Below, in pieces: positions 9,691-20,480 of a stretch of 64,000 bases of DNA. Where the stretch lies: contig OV121098.1 in NCBI GenBank assembly GCA_921293015.1, positions 11,259,016 through 11,323,015 on the forward strand, read 5' to 3'. The stretch comes from Phorcus lineatus (Eukaryota > Mollusca > Gastropoda > Trochida > Trochidae). Every line of letters begins with the position of its first letter. Within the stretch, counting starts at the first letter, position 1. The translations under genes and the position numbers were made by a program. The notes under the pieces were generated by a model. The model was not told the origin of the DNA, searched no databases, and was given only the letters and a program-made list of their open reading frames with translations.

Positions 9691-11738
9691 TCACTGAGAT
9701 GACGCAGGTTGGCGCTGTCTCGACGTGTAGTTAGCCCTGTCAAAAGCTGAACGATGGAGGGGGGGGGGTCGGGGAGTAGCTGAGGAGGAGCCTCTGTTGC
9801 CCCTGGGAGCGCCACGCTGACGCGACTGACCAATGAGGGCTGACACTAGTCTCTGATTTAAGGTCCTAGAATTCTGTGCATCCTGTTGAGCAATAGCCTG
9901 GCCACACTGCCAGTTGAACATCGATTCCGATCCTAAGGGTTGTTGAAATAGTTCCTCCTTGGAATCCTGAGGGAGATTTCTCACACTCCCAAGCAGATGA
10001 GACCGTTCGAGCGCAGTAATCCGGCCCAATGTACCCAGCTGTGTTTGAGTCGCATCATTCACTGCATGATATATGACATCCAGGAAGGAATGAGCCATAG
10101 CAACCTCCTCTGCGCTCATTACTACTAGTGATTGTGGCTTAATCCCCGTATTATCCTGAAAGGTGGGAGGTAATAATTGTCTAACACCTGCCGCAAACCA
10201 GTTAATATAGGAGAGAATGTCCACAGCACTTCTAGACGCCATATCAATATCCTTAATATCTTTCCGTGAAAACAAAATCTTGTCCAATTGTTTTCTCTGA
10301 AGACCCCTCGTATGCAACCGGGCAAAATCCCTATCCACATCGGGGGATGAAGACGGAATCACACGGTCATGAATGACATAAGATTGCTTAAGTGGAAGTC
10401 GAGGAAGGGCTGAGACATCCTTTGCCTAGGCCAGGTTGTTATTGTTTAAGTCAAGTGCAGGCTTAACTACCGATGAATGAGGTAAAGACCGCTGAGGAGG
10501 CCGTTTTGGAGGTAATACACCCGTAGTGCCCAGCTCTTCCGGCAATACTTGATCCATTTCTAGCTCCACTGAGGATGGTTGTGTACAAGGTTTAAGCCTA
10601 TGCAAAATGTCAATCTTGTCAACAAAGGTCCATTCAGGTACTAAATCCGGCCCCGACAGATCGGCGGGAGGAATAGTTATCAAACCCTCATGTGAATCCA
10701 GCTTGGCATCCAAGGGAAACTTTAACTCGGCATCATCATCCGTAAAGATTGGCAAAATCGGAGGATTGAATACATCCACAAACTCCGTAGCCGGTCCTTT
10801 CTTTTGTTTGTCAACATTAGGCAGATCAACGTGACCCAGCTCCCGCCCGTGATCCGTGCCGTCCGTGAGCTGCTCGGCCTTAAGCGGGCTAGGCCGCAAG
10901 CAGCACGTGCCCGCCGTGCTGGTAGACTTGGAGTCTGACCCAGTGACCGGGACACGGCTATGAACAACGGGCAAGCCGCCCTGCACGTGAGACCCGGCCG
11001 TCACCAACCCATGGGTGGGAGGGATCAGGTTATCGGCGTCAACAGCGTGCGGCCCGCTCAACTCTGTACCGATATGGGAGCCAGAGTGAGACGGACCTCT
11101 CTTATTCAACGGGTCATCCTGACCCTCCAGGCCCGTGGAGGGTAAACACTGCCGTTTGGTACGCACATCATCCGCCGTACTACCTGAAGCCCCACCGTTG
11201 GGATCGGCAGACCGCTTATTAGACTTAGATTAGATTTAGACTCAGAACCCTCTTTAGCAACAGAATTTGAGGCATATTCACGGGATGAAGAACTTCTACT
11301 AGACGAGGAAGATCCCGACTTTGACTTGGTAATAGTAGTCCTTAATTCCGTAAATTTCTCATCATTACGTCTTTCAAGCTCTTTGACTGACTGAGAAAGG
11401 GATGACAACAATTCCTGCTTAAAGGCAGCTAACATTGTGCCTAAGTCCGTGGGAGGAGCTTTTTTACTGTCACTAGCCGTTACAGAAGCAGGAATCTGAG
11501 ATAAAATAGCTGAATCCTCCGAAATAATCGATCTTGCCGGCGAATTACCGGCCGAATTACGGGATTTCTTGGTTCTGATCTCAAACATCCTTATCCAACT
11601 ATCATCGTCTAAGTCCTTACACAGAAGACATCGTTTAGCGATAGAACAAATAGGGTCTTTATCACAAGCTAAACAAAAAGAATGAGGATCCTTATCCGAC
11701 ATGTACCTCTGACAGTTCACACACTTACGTTGAGACAT
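9691..11738 (-). pseudogene. DIRS GAG
   Basis: The start at 11738 gives MSQRKCVNCQRYM with paired Cys motifs (CVNC, CLACDKDPIC, CLLCKDLDDDSW), a Cys-rich head I associate with DIRS GAG proteins, then a coiled-coil-like KELERRNDEKFTEL segment and a Ser-rich linker. A frameshift near 11230, at a short slipped repeat (TCTAATCTAAGTCTAATAAG), moves reading into the 11166-10426 frame. A TAG at 10426 interrupts it; the same frame resumes and runs to 9691, ending in an Arg/Gly-rich tail. The C-terminal half (ASRSAVDILSYINWFAAG, LGRITALERSHLLG) is probably capsid. Two inactivating changes. Confidence 0.82.
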
Positions 11739-11965
11739 GTTGAAAACACAAGATACTTCGCGGAATCACCGATAGTTCGCAAGTTCAGTCATAAAAAAAA
11801 TCACAAAAATGTTCACAAACACACAAAACACAAGGAATGCGATTGTCTAAGACCCAATGTCGATCTTCACATATCAGATATGTCCTTAGGAAGAAACACA
11901 CAGCACATGGGAGAAGAAACAAACTTCAGACTCCTGCAGCCATCTTCTCACATGGGGTGCAGAAA

Positions 11966-12165
11966 GGAATATGAGGCTGACACCTGGTGTCAAAGGGGAG
12001 ATAACTCCAGTGGGAAGAGGAGAGCTGCATACCACCAAAGGTAATTATCTGTAGTAGTTTTTTTACATATTTTAAAAAATATCTAGTAAGACTTCTGCAG
12101 TCATGTCAATGGGACGGAAAGAGGGGCACAGCTCATCCCAGAGGGAATGTTTACGCCAATAATTA
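11966..12165. repeat. DIRS right terminal inverted repeat (5' end of the element)
   Basis: Reads outward to CGCCAATAATTA and mirrors 4683-4876. Because the element runs on the minus strand, this repeat contains or adjoins its promoter and leads into GAG, whose ATG is at 11738. Confidence 0.88.
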
Positions 12166-12790
12166 AGCAAGTTTCACTAGTCATTCATTCAGTTAATCAC
12201 TACTGGGAGTGGGTGTTTAAAATTTTTATTATAACAGCAAAGCAGACGATGTACAGATCTATTTATAGACGTGTAACATGATTAAGTAGAGTTATGATGC
12301 ATATTAAGTATTTGACACACACCACGTAATGTTTTGACACTGTCATGAAAGCCGACAGTGACAATCACGTCAGATATGATATAGGTCACTGTTCCTTTGA
12401 GCACCCCTTTTAACACAAACTCCAAACACTGGGAGCTTGATATATATCATGCTCAGTCGATGCATGGAACTTTGTAACCGGAACTTGAAGTTATTGGAGG
12501 GAGGGTATAGTAGTCTGCTGGGCTCCATTTGGAGCCTGCAGCAGGGACAAGTTTATGGGGATCATTTATGTCAGCAGTGCAGTTGATTTTTCACTAACAT
12601 GAAAAACAAAAAATATACAATGTGTAACACGTCTGTCCCTAAATTTTGTGTCCTGAAATAAAATTCCTACAATAATTTCCCCATTGAGCTGCATTGCATC
12701 TGTTCTTGGTGTTCCTGAATGATCTAAATCCTGTGCTAGTAAAAGGATATGAAATAAAGAGATTCAGCATATTTTGCAGAAATAAGACAC
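12166..12790. other. No gene recognised
   Basis: AT-rich sequence between the DIRS end and a small MITE. No ORF of note, no TIR and no tandem repeat seen. Confidence 0.6.
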
Positions 12791-12796
12791 TATCTA

Positions 12797-12971
12797 CAGG
12801 GATTGGGAAAGACACCTTGGACAATGGGTCATTTTTAGGGCTTTTAGTCGTTTCCAGAATTCTAAATGGGCCATTCCCCATAGTAGCAATGGTAAAATTT
12901 CTGACTTGAATGGGCCATTTTTTCATCCCATGTGCAAAATGGCCCATGGCCCCTGCCTTTCCCAATCCCTG
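12797..12971. mobile_element. 175-bp MITE
   Basis: Perfect 15-bp terminal inverted repeats, CAGGGATTGGGAAAG at 12797 and its complement ending at 12971, flanked by a 6-bp direct repeat TATCTA (12791-12796 and 12972-12977). Inside, GGGCCATT occurs in both orientations, so the whole unit can fold. No coding capacity. The superfamily is unassigned: the CAGGG end suggests hAT, but the TSD is shorter than the usual 8. Confidence 0.88.
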
Positions 12972-12977
12972 TATCTA

Positions 12978-14729
12978 GTAAGTAGGAGAATAATTCGTCA
13001 ACCTTAATTGTCCAAACTGTTACCAATGTATTTTGTATAAAATTAATCTCCTTTTTTTTCACAGAACAAAGTAGTTTGTTGCCCGGAAATGGGAGAAGAT
13101 GAAGGTGTGTTACTTGATATCTTTTAGGGATCATTCTTTATTTTATTTCAGATTTTTAGAAAATTGTCCTGACTGTTACCTGTCCAAACCGTTACCATTA
13201 TATAAGGCAATGGTTCGGACAGTTTTAGTAATGGTCAGGACAAAATTATTTGAATATTCAAGAACTAATGAAATTATTTTTTTTTAAATTAAAGAAAAGT
13301 TTTAAATCATAATTCTTTTACAAATAATAATTGGTTCTGTATATAAATTTACTGTTCAAAATAGTTGTGATATAGTTGCTTTAAATTGAATGATTTGGGG
13401 TACCGGTTTGAACGAAAAAGGTAACGGTTTGGACATTTATATTATATGCATACAATGATAATTTTGATCATTTTTAAAAAAAAGATATTTTCTTATTTTA
13501 GTTCATATTTTCTACAAGATCAATGATAAGAAAATGGTGTAACGGTTTACTTTTTCATCTGAATGTTGAACTACTAGTTTTAATACTATGAATATGTGTC
13601 CATATTGGTGTTGATAAAAGGAAAAGATTATTTCAATGCTTTTTGTGACTTTTTAAATTTTAACCCTATTTCAAACTATCTTTCTATCTTCAAGATTGTA
13701 CAGTAACGGTCTGGACTTATTATCTCCGTATATCCCAAAACATGATGAACAAATGATAATATTTTCTTTCTTTTTAATTAAAATTAGCAGTTTTGGTATG
13801 AAATTAAATTGCTACCTATCAATGGCTCAATTTTAACATGTATTTCTTGCTTTTATTACAAAATGATTATAAAATGCTGCTGAAAAACTTAAACTGGCAT
13901 CATTTAAATAGTTATCTGTATCCATACAAAAAGAACCAATCATTAAGAAAAAGAAAAACTGAGGAGTATCAAAAGAAAGTCAAAGACCTATAAACAGTAA
14001 AACTGTTCAGGAAAAACAAGTGCATTTGATATGTAACCAATTTATGTGAGATACTTTGAGAATGAACTCTCCCATAAAACCATGCAAACCGACCTGATTG
14101 TATTCAGCCTTTCAGAATTTTGATTTGATTTTAAATGTGATTTTGATGACATAATTTAATAATAGTTTTCCTAGTTGCTTAATGTGTTGCTAAAACTTGT
14201 GTATTTTTGTAAGTATTTGTTACAATTTCACTACTGCCACTCAACTGACAAATACAAAAGGTATCCAATTGACTGAAAGAATCATATGTCATTCAAACTT
14301 ACATTGTTATCTTACAAAGAATCTTCTTACAAATGTAACGAGTGTAATGTGGCTCTATGTGCAGCACCATGTTTCAGAATTTATCACATGTCACAAGATT
14401 GCACTAAAGCTTTTATCAGTCTGATGTCAGAGAAGGAAAATGAGGGGGATAATCAAGAAGATTGAAGAAAGAAGAAAGAACCAGAAGTGTGAATGAGCGT
14501 TACTCTCCTTATAAAGTTTATTCTTCACATCAATAAGGTGAATAAGTGTAATATAAAGTACTTATTGTCAATAAAATAATCTTTTTTTAAGTCGTAAAAG
14601 AGACAGAGAAAGTCAATGTGAGCTGTCACTGGACACTAGCCGCATCAAGAACATACCCCCGAACTTTCGCAATTTGTATTCTTAGAATCGGGTGGCGAAA
14701 CTTCATACTTTTTACATCATCGTAAAGGA
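12978..14729. other. Non-coding; recurring GTAACGGTTTGGAC motif
   Basis: No gene seen. Variants of GTAACGGTTTGGAC occur in both orientations near 13010, 13171, 13181, 13212, 13420, 13539 and 13703, far more often than chance in about 700 bases. Copies at 13181 and 13212 face each other and can form a stem. The rest is AT-rich. From about 14650 the sequence resembles the ~200-bp degenerate repeat that resumes after the Gypsy element. Confidence 0.5.
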
Positions 14730-14734
14730 AAAAG

Positions 14735-14922
14735 TGTTATGTATTTGCCTGAAGCGATATTTTATGGCGCTTCAATAAGACCAGTTGTTATGTAGGCGCA
14801 AATGCGCAACCGAAATTTTCCTGTGTAACCAGTCACCAGAATAAACTCAGTTCGTTGCTGTCTGCCGACTTGTGTGGTTGCTGAAGTGAACTCGGGTGTT
14901 GGTATGAGGTACAAACACAACA
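14735..14922 (+). repeat. 5' LTR
   Basis: 188 bp, TGTTATGTATTTGCC...CAAACACAACA, the same as 19284-19471. AATAAA (in CCAGAATAAACTCAG) about 90 bases before the 3' edge is a candidate poly(A) signal. The LTR would hold the promoter. Confidence 0.94.
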
Positions 14923-14924
14923 AA

Positions 14925-14942
14925 TTGGCGACGAGGATGGTC
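14925..14942 (+). other. Putative tRNA primer-binding site
   Basis: TTGGCGACGAGGATGG starts two bases inside the 5' LTR edge and contains the TGG expected to pair with a tRNA CCA end. I could not assign the primer tRNA. Confidence 0.55.
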
Positions 14943-15179
14943 AAGCGTCACGACAAGTCAACGGCAACGTTTCTCATTACATTTTGGTGAGCAAGCAGTG
15001 AAAATACATACATGTTGTCGCATTTTTGAACTAACGAACGAAGTGTAGTGTGAACGCCGTCACCTAATTTCGTTAATGGGAGCACATGTTTTCATGACCT
15101 TTTGAACGTGAACTGAAATTTTGAACTTGAACATGAACTTAAACTTTCGAATAGTGGCTTAGTGGAAATACTCCTAAAT

Positions 15180-18100
15180 ATGGCTACGAACATGCCTCAT
15201 ATGGACGCTTTTGATGAAACAGTGGAGACATGGCCTATTTATGTAGAACGACTCAAGCAAATGTTGGTTTTTCATGAAGTACCTAATGAAAAGAAAGTTG
15301 CAGCAATTTTGACATTTATTGGACCAAAGACATATGGACTTTTGCGTAATCTTACAGCGCCTGCAAATCCTAAGGATAAAACATTTGACCAGATAGTTGA
15401 AATTTTGTCAAACCATTTGTCTCCGAAACCACTGGTTATTGCAGAAAGGTTCAGATTCTATAAACGAGACCAGCTAGAGGGAGAAAGTATTCAAGCTTTT
15501 ATATCAGAATCTAGAAAACTCACAGAACATTGTAACTTTGGACAGTTTCTAAATTTTGCCCTCAGGGATAAGCTAGTTTGTGGATTGAGAAATGAAAACA
15601 TTCAAAAACGGTTGTTGTCAGAGGATGATCTTACGTATGATAAGGCTGTCAAAATAGCTATTGCCATGGAATCTGCAAGTCGGGATGCTCATGAACTTCA
15701 GAAATTTGGGAAATTTGATAGTCCAGTTCATAAACTGAATTTGTCCAGGAGAGAGGGGAAAAATAGAGATAAACATCATTATGAAAGCAAGGACAAATGC
15801 TCTAGATGTGGATATGTAGGACATGAACCAAAACACTGTAAATTCAAGAATGCCAAATGTAGGAGATGTAAGAAACTTGGACATTTACAAGCAGTTTGTA
15901 AAGCTAATCTTTCACATGCTCAAAGCTCAAGTAGAAAATCCAGTAGAAATGGTCGTAATCAGGTACATTCGCTTGATCAAGCTGATGGTTTTGAAAGTGA
16001 TAGTGATGATTATGGAGAGCTAGTTGCTAGCATAGAAGTAGCAGAAATTCACATTATGTCAAAGACTGCTAACCCGCCAGCCAAGGTGTATCCCGTTATT
16101 AATGGTGAACCATTGGAGATGGAACTTGATAGTGGATCAGCATTATCTGTATTACCAATCAACAAGTACAGGCAATTGAATCAGTTTTCCAAAATACCTT
16201 TAGAAGAGTCTGGAACTGTTTTGAAAACTTACACAGGGGAGAGATTTAGACCTAAGGGTGTACTCACAGTTGATGTAAGCTTGAATGGCCAATCAGAGAC
16301 TTTGAAATTGTATATTGTTGATGAAGGGGATGTTCCACTTTTTGGGAGAGATTTTTTGAAAACGTTCTTTGGAGAAAGGTGGGCCGAGAATTTCACAAAG
16401 ATTCAGAAGAATGTGAATATTAACCATGATAGTGAAGCTATTCATCATGTTAAGCCTTCCATTGCCACAGAAACTCAAGCACGTTTAGATTCTTTACTTT
16501 CAAAGTACAGCAAGGCCTTTGAAGAAGGTATAGGCAAGGTTACAGAACAGAAAGCAAAGCTTGTACTGAAGGACAATGCTAAACCAGTTTTCTGTAAAGC
16601 CAGACCTGTTCCCTACTCAATTCGACCGAAGATTGAAGAAGAGTTAGACAAGCTTGAAGAGCAAGGTATTATCTCCAAGGTAAATCATAGTGATTGGGCG
16701 ACACCAGTTGTACCTGTAGTCAAGCCTGGAGGTAAAATCAGACTTTGTGGGGACTTTAAAGTAACAGTTAATCCACAGTTGAAAGTTGACCAGTATCCAC
16801 TTCCCTTGATTGAGGATATCTTTGCTTCATTGAATGGAGGTGAACACTTTACAAAGATTGATCTTAGACAAGCATATCTTCATATGGAAATGGATGACGA
16901 GTCAAAGAAACTTCTAACTATTAACACGCATAGAGGTCTGTATCAATACAACAGGTTAGTGTTCGGAATTGCATCTGCTCCAGCAATCTGGCAGAGAACG
17001 ATGGATCAGATCCTACAGAATATTCCTGGTACGCAGTGTATTCTTGATGACATGTTGATATCGGGGAAGACCGATGCTGAGCATTTGGATAACCTTGAGG
17101 AGGTACTGAAGAGACTTTCTGACAGAGGACTAAGGGTCAATTTGAAGAAATGTTCATTCTTCCAGAAGGAGATAGTCTACTGTGGTCACAAGATCAATAA
17201 AGATGGTATACACAAAACTGAAGAAAAGATTGAAGCAGTTATCAACTTACCAGTGCCAGAGAATGTAAGTCAAGTTAGATCTGTTTTAGGACTTGTAAAT
17301 TATTATCATAAGTTCTTACCAAATCTATCTACAGTTTTGAGACCATTGAATCAGTTGCTTGAGAAGAATCACAAGTGGGAATGGACAGCAGAATGTCAGA
17401 AATCCTTTGAAAAAGTCAAAAAGATGATGTCATCTGACGAAGTTCTTGTACATTATGATGCAGGTTTGCCCTTGAAGTTAGCATGTGATGCTTCGCCTTT
17501 CGGACTTGGTGGTGTGTTGTCACATGTGATGCCGGATGGTAGAGAGCGCCCTATCGCCTACGCTTCAAGATCTTTGACAAGTGCAGAAAAGAATTATGCA
17601 CAGATAGATAAGGAAGCCTTAGCTCTTGTTTGGGGTGTGAAGAAGTTTCACAGCTACCTTTTTGGAAGGACTTTCACTCTCGTGACAGATCACCAACCAC
17701 TACTGTCAATCTTTCATCCAGAAAAGGGACTGCCAGCAACGACAGCTGCTAGACTGCAAAGGTATGCAATATTCTTGTCGGGTTATACATATGATATTCA
17801 GTATAAGAGTACCCTGAAACATACAAATGCTGATAGTTTATCGAGACTTCCTTCAAAGATTGTATCAGATCAAGTACAAGATCCGATTGACATTTTTCAT
17901 CTTTCACAGTTTGATGTTTTGCCTGTCAATGCCAACACTGTACGCAAAGAGACTCTTCGTGATAGAACTTTATCCCATGTGTATGAACTTGTCATGAATG
18001 GATGGAACAGTGAACATTCCATAAATCCAGATCTCAAACCATTTAGCATGAGAAAGTCAGAACTAACAGTTTATCAAGGATGTTTAATGTGGGGAATTCG

Positions 18101-19235
18101 TGTAATTGTTCCAGGGAAACTGCGAGCACAAGTTCTTGATGAACTCCATAGTGGACATCTCGGGGTGGTGAAAATGAAAAGCCTTGCAAGAAGCTACGTG
18201 TGGTGGCCAGGTATCGACAAAGACATCGAAGCCAACTGTCGACAATGCCATGGATGCCGTGATGTACAGTCCATGCCGAGACAAGCTCCTCTACACCACT
18301 GGGAGTATCCATCTTCACCATGGTACAGAATACATGTCGACTATGCGGGACCATTCCAAGGACACATGTTTCTTGTGATAGTCGACAGTCACTCGAAATG
18401 GCCTGAAGTGATTTGTACCAAGTCTACTACATCTACTCAAACCATTGAGATTTTACGGACGGTTTTTGCTCGTAATGGTTTGCCAGTTCAGTTGGTGAGT
18501 GACAATGGTCCACAGTTTGTTTCCAGTGAATTCAAGCATTTTATTGAACAAAATGGAATTCAACACATCACTTCTGCCCCATATCACCCTGCTACTAATG
18601 GACTAGCTGAGAGATTTGTCCAAACTTTCAAGAAAGCATTAAAGTCTATGAAGGGGGAGAAAGGATCAATTAACAAGAAACTTTCTAATTTCTTATTAAT
18701 GTACAGAAATACTGCACATTCAACAACTGGACATTCACCGGCTACTTTGATGTTGACCAGAAATCTACGAACTCGTTTAGACTGTCTGAAACCCAACGTT
18801 GTAAGCGATGTTCGATCAAAACAAGTACAGAATCAACTTGCACAGAAGTCTCATCTTCGTAACTTGAACCCTGGACAACCAGTACTTGCTCGCAACTACA
18901 GTGGTCAAGATAAGTGGGTAACAGGGACTGTCAGTTCTAGGTCAGGACCAGTCTCATACACCATAGATGTTCCAGGTGGTGTTATGCGTCGTCATATCGA
19001 CCAAATACGTGAATCTGTGCCAACTTCAGTTGTACCTAGTCTACAGACTGATGATCCAGATATTATAGTATCTCAAGACTTGAGAAAGTCTACATGCACT
19101 ACATCTGCTGATATGCCAGTTGTTAGCAGTCCAGCCGTGATTCCAGATGCCACTGAGAGCCCAGCTGATTCTACAAGTTCTCAGAGACGATACCCTGTGA
19201 GAACAAGAAGAGCTCCTGATCGATTGAATTTATAA
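15180..19235 (+). CDS. Gypsy Gag-Pol polyprotein
   Basis: 1351 codons, one frame. I chose the ATG at 15180 (AAATATGGC) over the upstream in-frame GTG. In order (numbered from the upstream GTG at 15162; subtract 6 for the ATG): Gag with WPIYVERLKQML near the start; two CCHC knuckles at about 213-226 and 233-246 (CSRCGYVGHEPKHC, CRRCKKLGHLQAVC); aspartic protease LDSGSA at 322; RT with KIDLRQAY (566-571) and ILDD (627-630); RNase H DASPFGLGG (775) and TDHQPL (842); integrase zinc-binding HSGHLG...CRQCHGC (996-1032); catalytic HVDYAGP (D1060), SDNGPQF (D1114) and GLAERF (E1150), so D-x35-E; a C-terminal tail YPVRTRRAP. No stop or frameshift. Gag and Pol are fused without a programmed shift. Confidence 0.95.
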   Translation: MATNMPHMDAFDETVETWPIYVERLKQMLVFHEVPNEKKVAAILTFIGPKTYGLLRNLTAPANPKDKTFDQIVEILSNHLSPKPLVIAERFRFYKRDQLEGESIQAFISESRKLTEHCNFGQFLNFALRDKLVCGLRNENIQKRLLSEDDLTYDKAVKIAIAMESASRDAHELQKFGKFDSPVHKLNLSRREGKNRDKHHYESKDKCSRCGYVGHEPKHCKFKNAKCRRCKKLGHLQAVCKANLSHAQSSSRKSSRNGRNQVHSLDQADGFESDSDDYGELVASIEVAEIHIMSKTANPPAKVYPVINGEPLEMELDSGSALSVLPINKYRQLNQFSKIPLEESGTVLKTYTGERFRPKGVLTVDVSLNGQSETLKLYIVDEGDVPLFGRDFLKTFFGERWAENFTKIQKNVNINHDSEAIHHVKPSIATETQARLDSLLSKYSKAFEEGIGKVTEQKAKLVLKDNAKPVFCKARPVPYSIRPKIEEELDKLEEQGIISKVNHSDWATPVVPVVKPGGKIRLCGDFKVTVNPQLKVDQYPLPLIEDIFASLNGGEHFTKIDLRQAYLHMEMDDESKKLLTINTHRGLYQYNRLVFGIASAPAIWQRTMDQILQNIPGTQCILDDMLISGKTDAEHLDNLEEVLKRLSDRGLRVNLKKCSFFQKEIVYCGHKINKDGIHKTEEKIEAVINLPVPENVSQVRSVLGLVNYYHKFLPNLSTVLRPLNQLLEKNHKWEWTAECQKSFEKVKKMMSSDEVLVHYDAGLPLKLACDASPFGLGGVLSHVMPDGRERPIAYASRSLTSAEKNYAQIDKEALALVWGVKKFHSYLFGRTFTLVTDHQPLLSIFHPEKGLPATTAARLQRYAIFLSGYTYDIQYKSTLKHTNADSLSRLPSKIVSDQVQDPIDIFHLSQFDVLPVNANTVRKETLRDRTLSHVYELVMNGWNSEHSINPDLKPFSMRKSELTVYQGCLMWGIRVIVPGKLRAQVLDELHSGHLGVVKMKSLARSYVWWPGIDKDIEANCRQCHGCRDVQSMPRQAPLHHWEYPSSPWYRIHVDYAGPFQGHMFLVIVDSHSKWPEVICTKSTTSTQTIEILRTVFARNGLPVQLVSDNGPQFVSSEFKHFIEQNGIQHITSAPYHPATNGLAERFVQTFKKALKSMKGEKGSINKKLSNFLLMYRNTAHSTTGHSPATLMLTRNLRTRLDCLKPNVVSDVRSKQVQNQLAQKSHLRNLNPGQPVLARNYSGQDKWVTGTVSSRSGPVSYTIDVPGGVMRRHIDQIRESVPTSVVPSLQTDDPDIIVSQDLRKSTCTTSADMPVVSSPAVIPDATESPADSTSSQRRYPVRTRRAPDRLNL

Positions 19236-19272
19236 ACTGTAATTGTGACCAATTTACACTGTTTAAAATATA

Positions 19273-19283
19273 GTTGGGAGGAA
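19273..19283 (+). other. Polypurine tract
   Basis: TTGGGAGGAA sits directly before the 3' LTR, where plus-strand priming is expected. Confidence 0.6.
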
Positions 19284-19471
19284 TGTTATGTATTTGCCTG
19301 AAGCGATATTTTATGGCGCTTCAATAAGACCAGTTGTTATGTAGGCGCAAATGCGCAACCGAAATTTTCCTGTGTAACCAGTCACCAGAATAAACTCAGT
19401 TCGTTGCTGTCTGCCGACTTGTGTGGTTGCTGAAGTGAACTCGGGTGTTGGTATGAGGTACAAACACAACA
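19284..19471 (+). repeat. 3' LTR
   Basis: Identical to 14735-14922 by eye over all 188 bases; followed by the AAAAG target duplication. Confidence 0.94.
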
Positions 19472-19476
19472 AAAAG

Positions 19477-20480
19477 AACTGACTTTGATTCAATATGAAA
19501 TGTGTACGTGCGCAACACATAATAAAGAAGCGGCAAATATTGCAAAAAATGTCGCAATTATCAATTTATTTCCCGAAATGTCTGAGGGTCCTCCTCTTTA
19601 ACGGTTCATATCTCCCGAACTATTTGTCACTTTTAAAAAATGTTTCACCTTTCTCAAGCGGAAAGAATGATCTTTACTTCCATGTATAAAATGCATGTGC
19701 CCATTCAATAAAAATGGTGTGGCGAGTGAAGCGACAAATGTAGCAAATAAGACGATTACCAAAGTAGTTTTCAAGTAGTTGAGGGTGTTGCTCTTACGCG
19801 GTTCATATCTCCCGAACTATTTAATACTTTTCTATATTTTTTCCACCTATTTCAAGGAAATAGAATTTTCTTTAATTCCATGTATAATTTGCATATGCGC
19901 AGTCAATAATAACGATGCGGTGAATGATGCAACTGGTGTCGCAAAAAGAACACTTATCAAAATTTGTTTTCGAGTAGTTGAGGGTATAGATATGAAAAGC
20001 CAATCTTTTGAACCAGTTGGCACCTTTTCATTACTTTTTCACAGTCGTAAGGACGTAAGATTTATCTTTAATTCCATGTATGATTTGTACATGCGCAGCA
20101 AGAAATAACGATGCGGCGTGCGTATAGAATGACTGATTTTATTATCTCGGAATGTTCGGCCGCGAGTGACTGCATGCGCTGAGAGGATCGGAATGCCAGG
20201 AAGCAATGCTCTTGCCTAGAACACTGGCACTCGCATGCTGGTGCCCCGGGACTGCCCCGGGGGTATAACGGCACTAATTAGCGTACCGGTGCCAGACTGC
20301 CCTAGGGAGAATTAGTTCTGGCTAAAAATCCCGTTATTTCGGAGCATCCTTGGGGTACCCACAACCATCTTTCGCGGCGTATATCTTTTGAACTGGGTGA
20401 CATATTCTAACAATTTTTATCATCATAAAGAAGAATAAATTGTCTACAATTCGATATATAATACATGTATGCGCGCTCAG
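19477..20480 (+). repeat. Degenerate ~200-bp tandem repeat field
   Basis: GGTTCATATCTCCCGAACTATT occurs near 19602 and 19799 (197 bp apart) and in decayed form near 20006 and 20383 (ATATCTTTTGAACTGG). ATTCCATGTATAA...GCATATGCGC blocks repeat at similar spacing. Units are well diverged, so the array is old. The Gypsy element split it: 14650-14734 shows the same unit. A GC-rich non-repeat block with CCCCGGG hairpins lies at about 20150-20340. Confidence 0.6.

Larger units (their letters stand above)
6671..9833 (-). pseudogene. DIRS reverse transcriptase / RNase H, multiply broken
   Basis: The first piece (9833-9030) carries DIRS N-terminal blocks, then FYSPVFLVPK, RMIIDLKILN and MDLKDAYLHIPIH (first catalytic Asp). 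Frameshifts follow near 9030 and 8880. At the usual YLDD position the sequence reads YLDT, so the second Asp of the pair is also lost. RT thumb sequence (YMIHVFTHLGWI, SRIKFLGAI) is at 8880-8630. RNase H follows at 8493-7887 (FTDASRKGWGAH, HINALEMLAVIRAL, ATDNVTVVAYINK, RHIPGKLNVLADSLSR). The ORF is then split by the 7087-7895 insertion and resumes at 7081 (AYAFPPVKILPDV). No separate methyltransferase domain is evident. The start overlaps the end of GAG by 143 nt. Confidence 0.88.
4655..12165 (-). mobile_element. DIRS-like tyrosine-recombinase retrotransposon, structurally complete, coding-dead
   Basis: 7.5 kb, oriented right to left. Order on the minus strand: terminal inverted repeat, GAG (11738-9691), RT/RNase H (9833-6671), tyrosine recombinase (6893-5753), internal complementary region (5048-4958), opposite terminal repeat. 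The inner region at 4958-5048 is complementary to both outer ends joined together, as expected for DIRS elements, which use it as a guide to circularise cDNA. The ends were placed where complementarity to this region stops. No TSD is expected and none is seen. All three ORFs carry frameshifts or stops, and a hAT-like element interrupts RT/RNase H. Confidence 0.92.
14735..19471 (+). mobile_element. Ty3/Gypsy LTR retrotransposon, apparently intact
   Basis: 4737 bp, flanked by the 5-bp duplication AAAAG (14730-14734 and 19472-19476). Two 188-bp LTRs look identical base for base, beginning TG and ending CA. A single uninterrupted gag-pol ORF (15180-19235) contains protease, RT, RNase H and integrase; there is no env-like ORF. 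A purine run, GTTGGGAGGAA, precedes the 3' LTR. Identical LTRs and an open ORF point to very recent insertion. The insertion lies in a degenerate ~200-bp repeat: the flanks rejoin to a sequence like that at 20575. Confidence 0.95.

Noticed and set aside
14735..19471. Endogenous retrovirus or errantivirus
   Set aside because: No env-like ORF or room for one; a single gag-pol ORF runs nearly to the 3' LTR.
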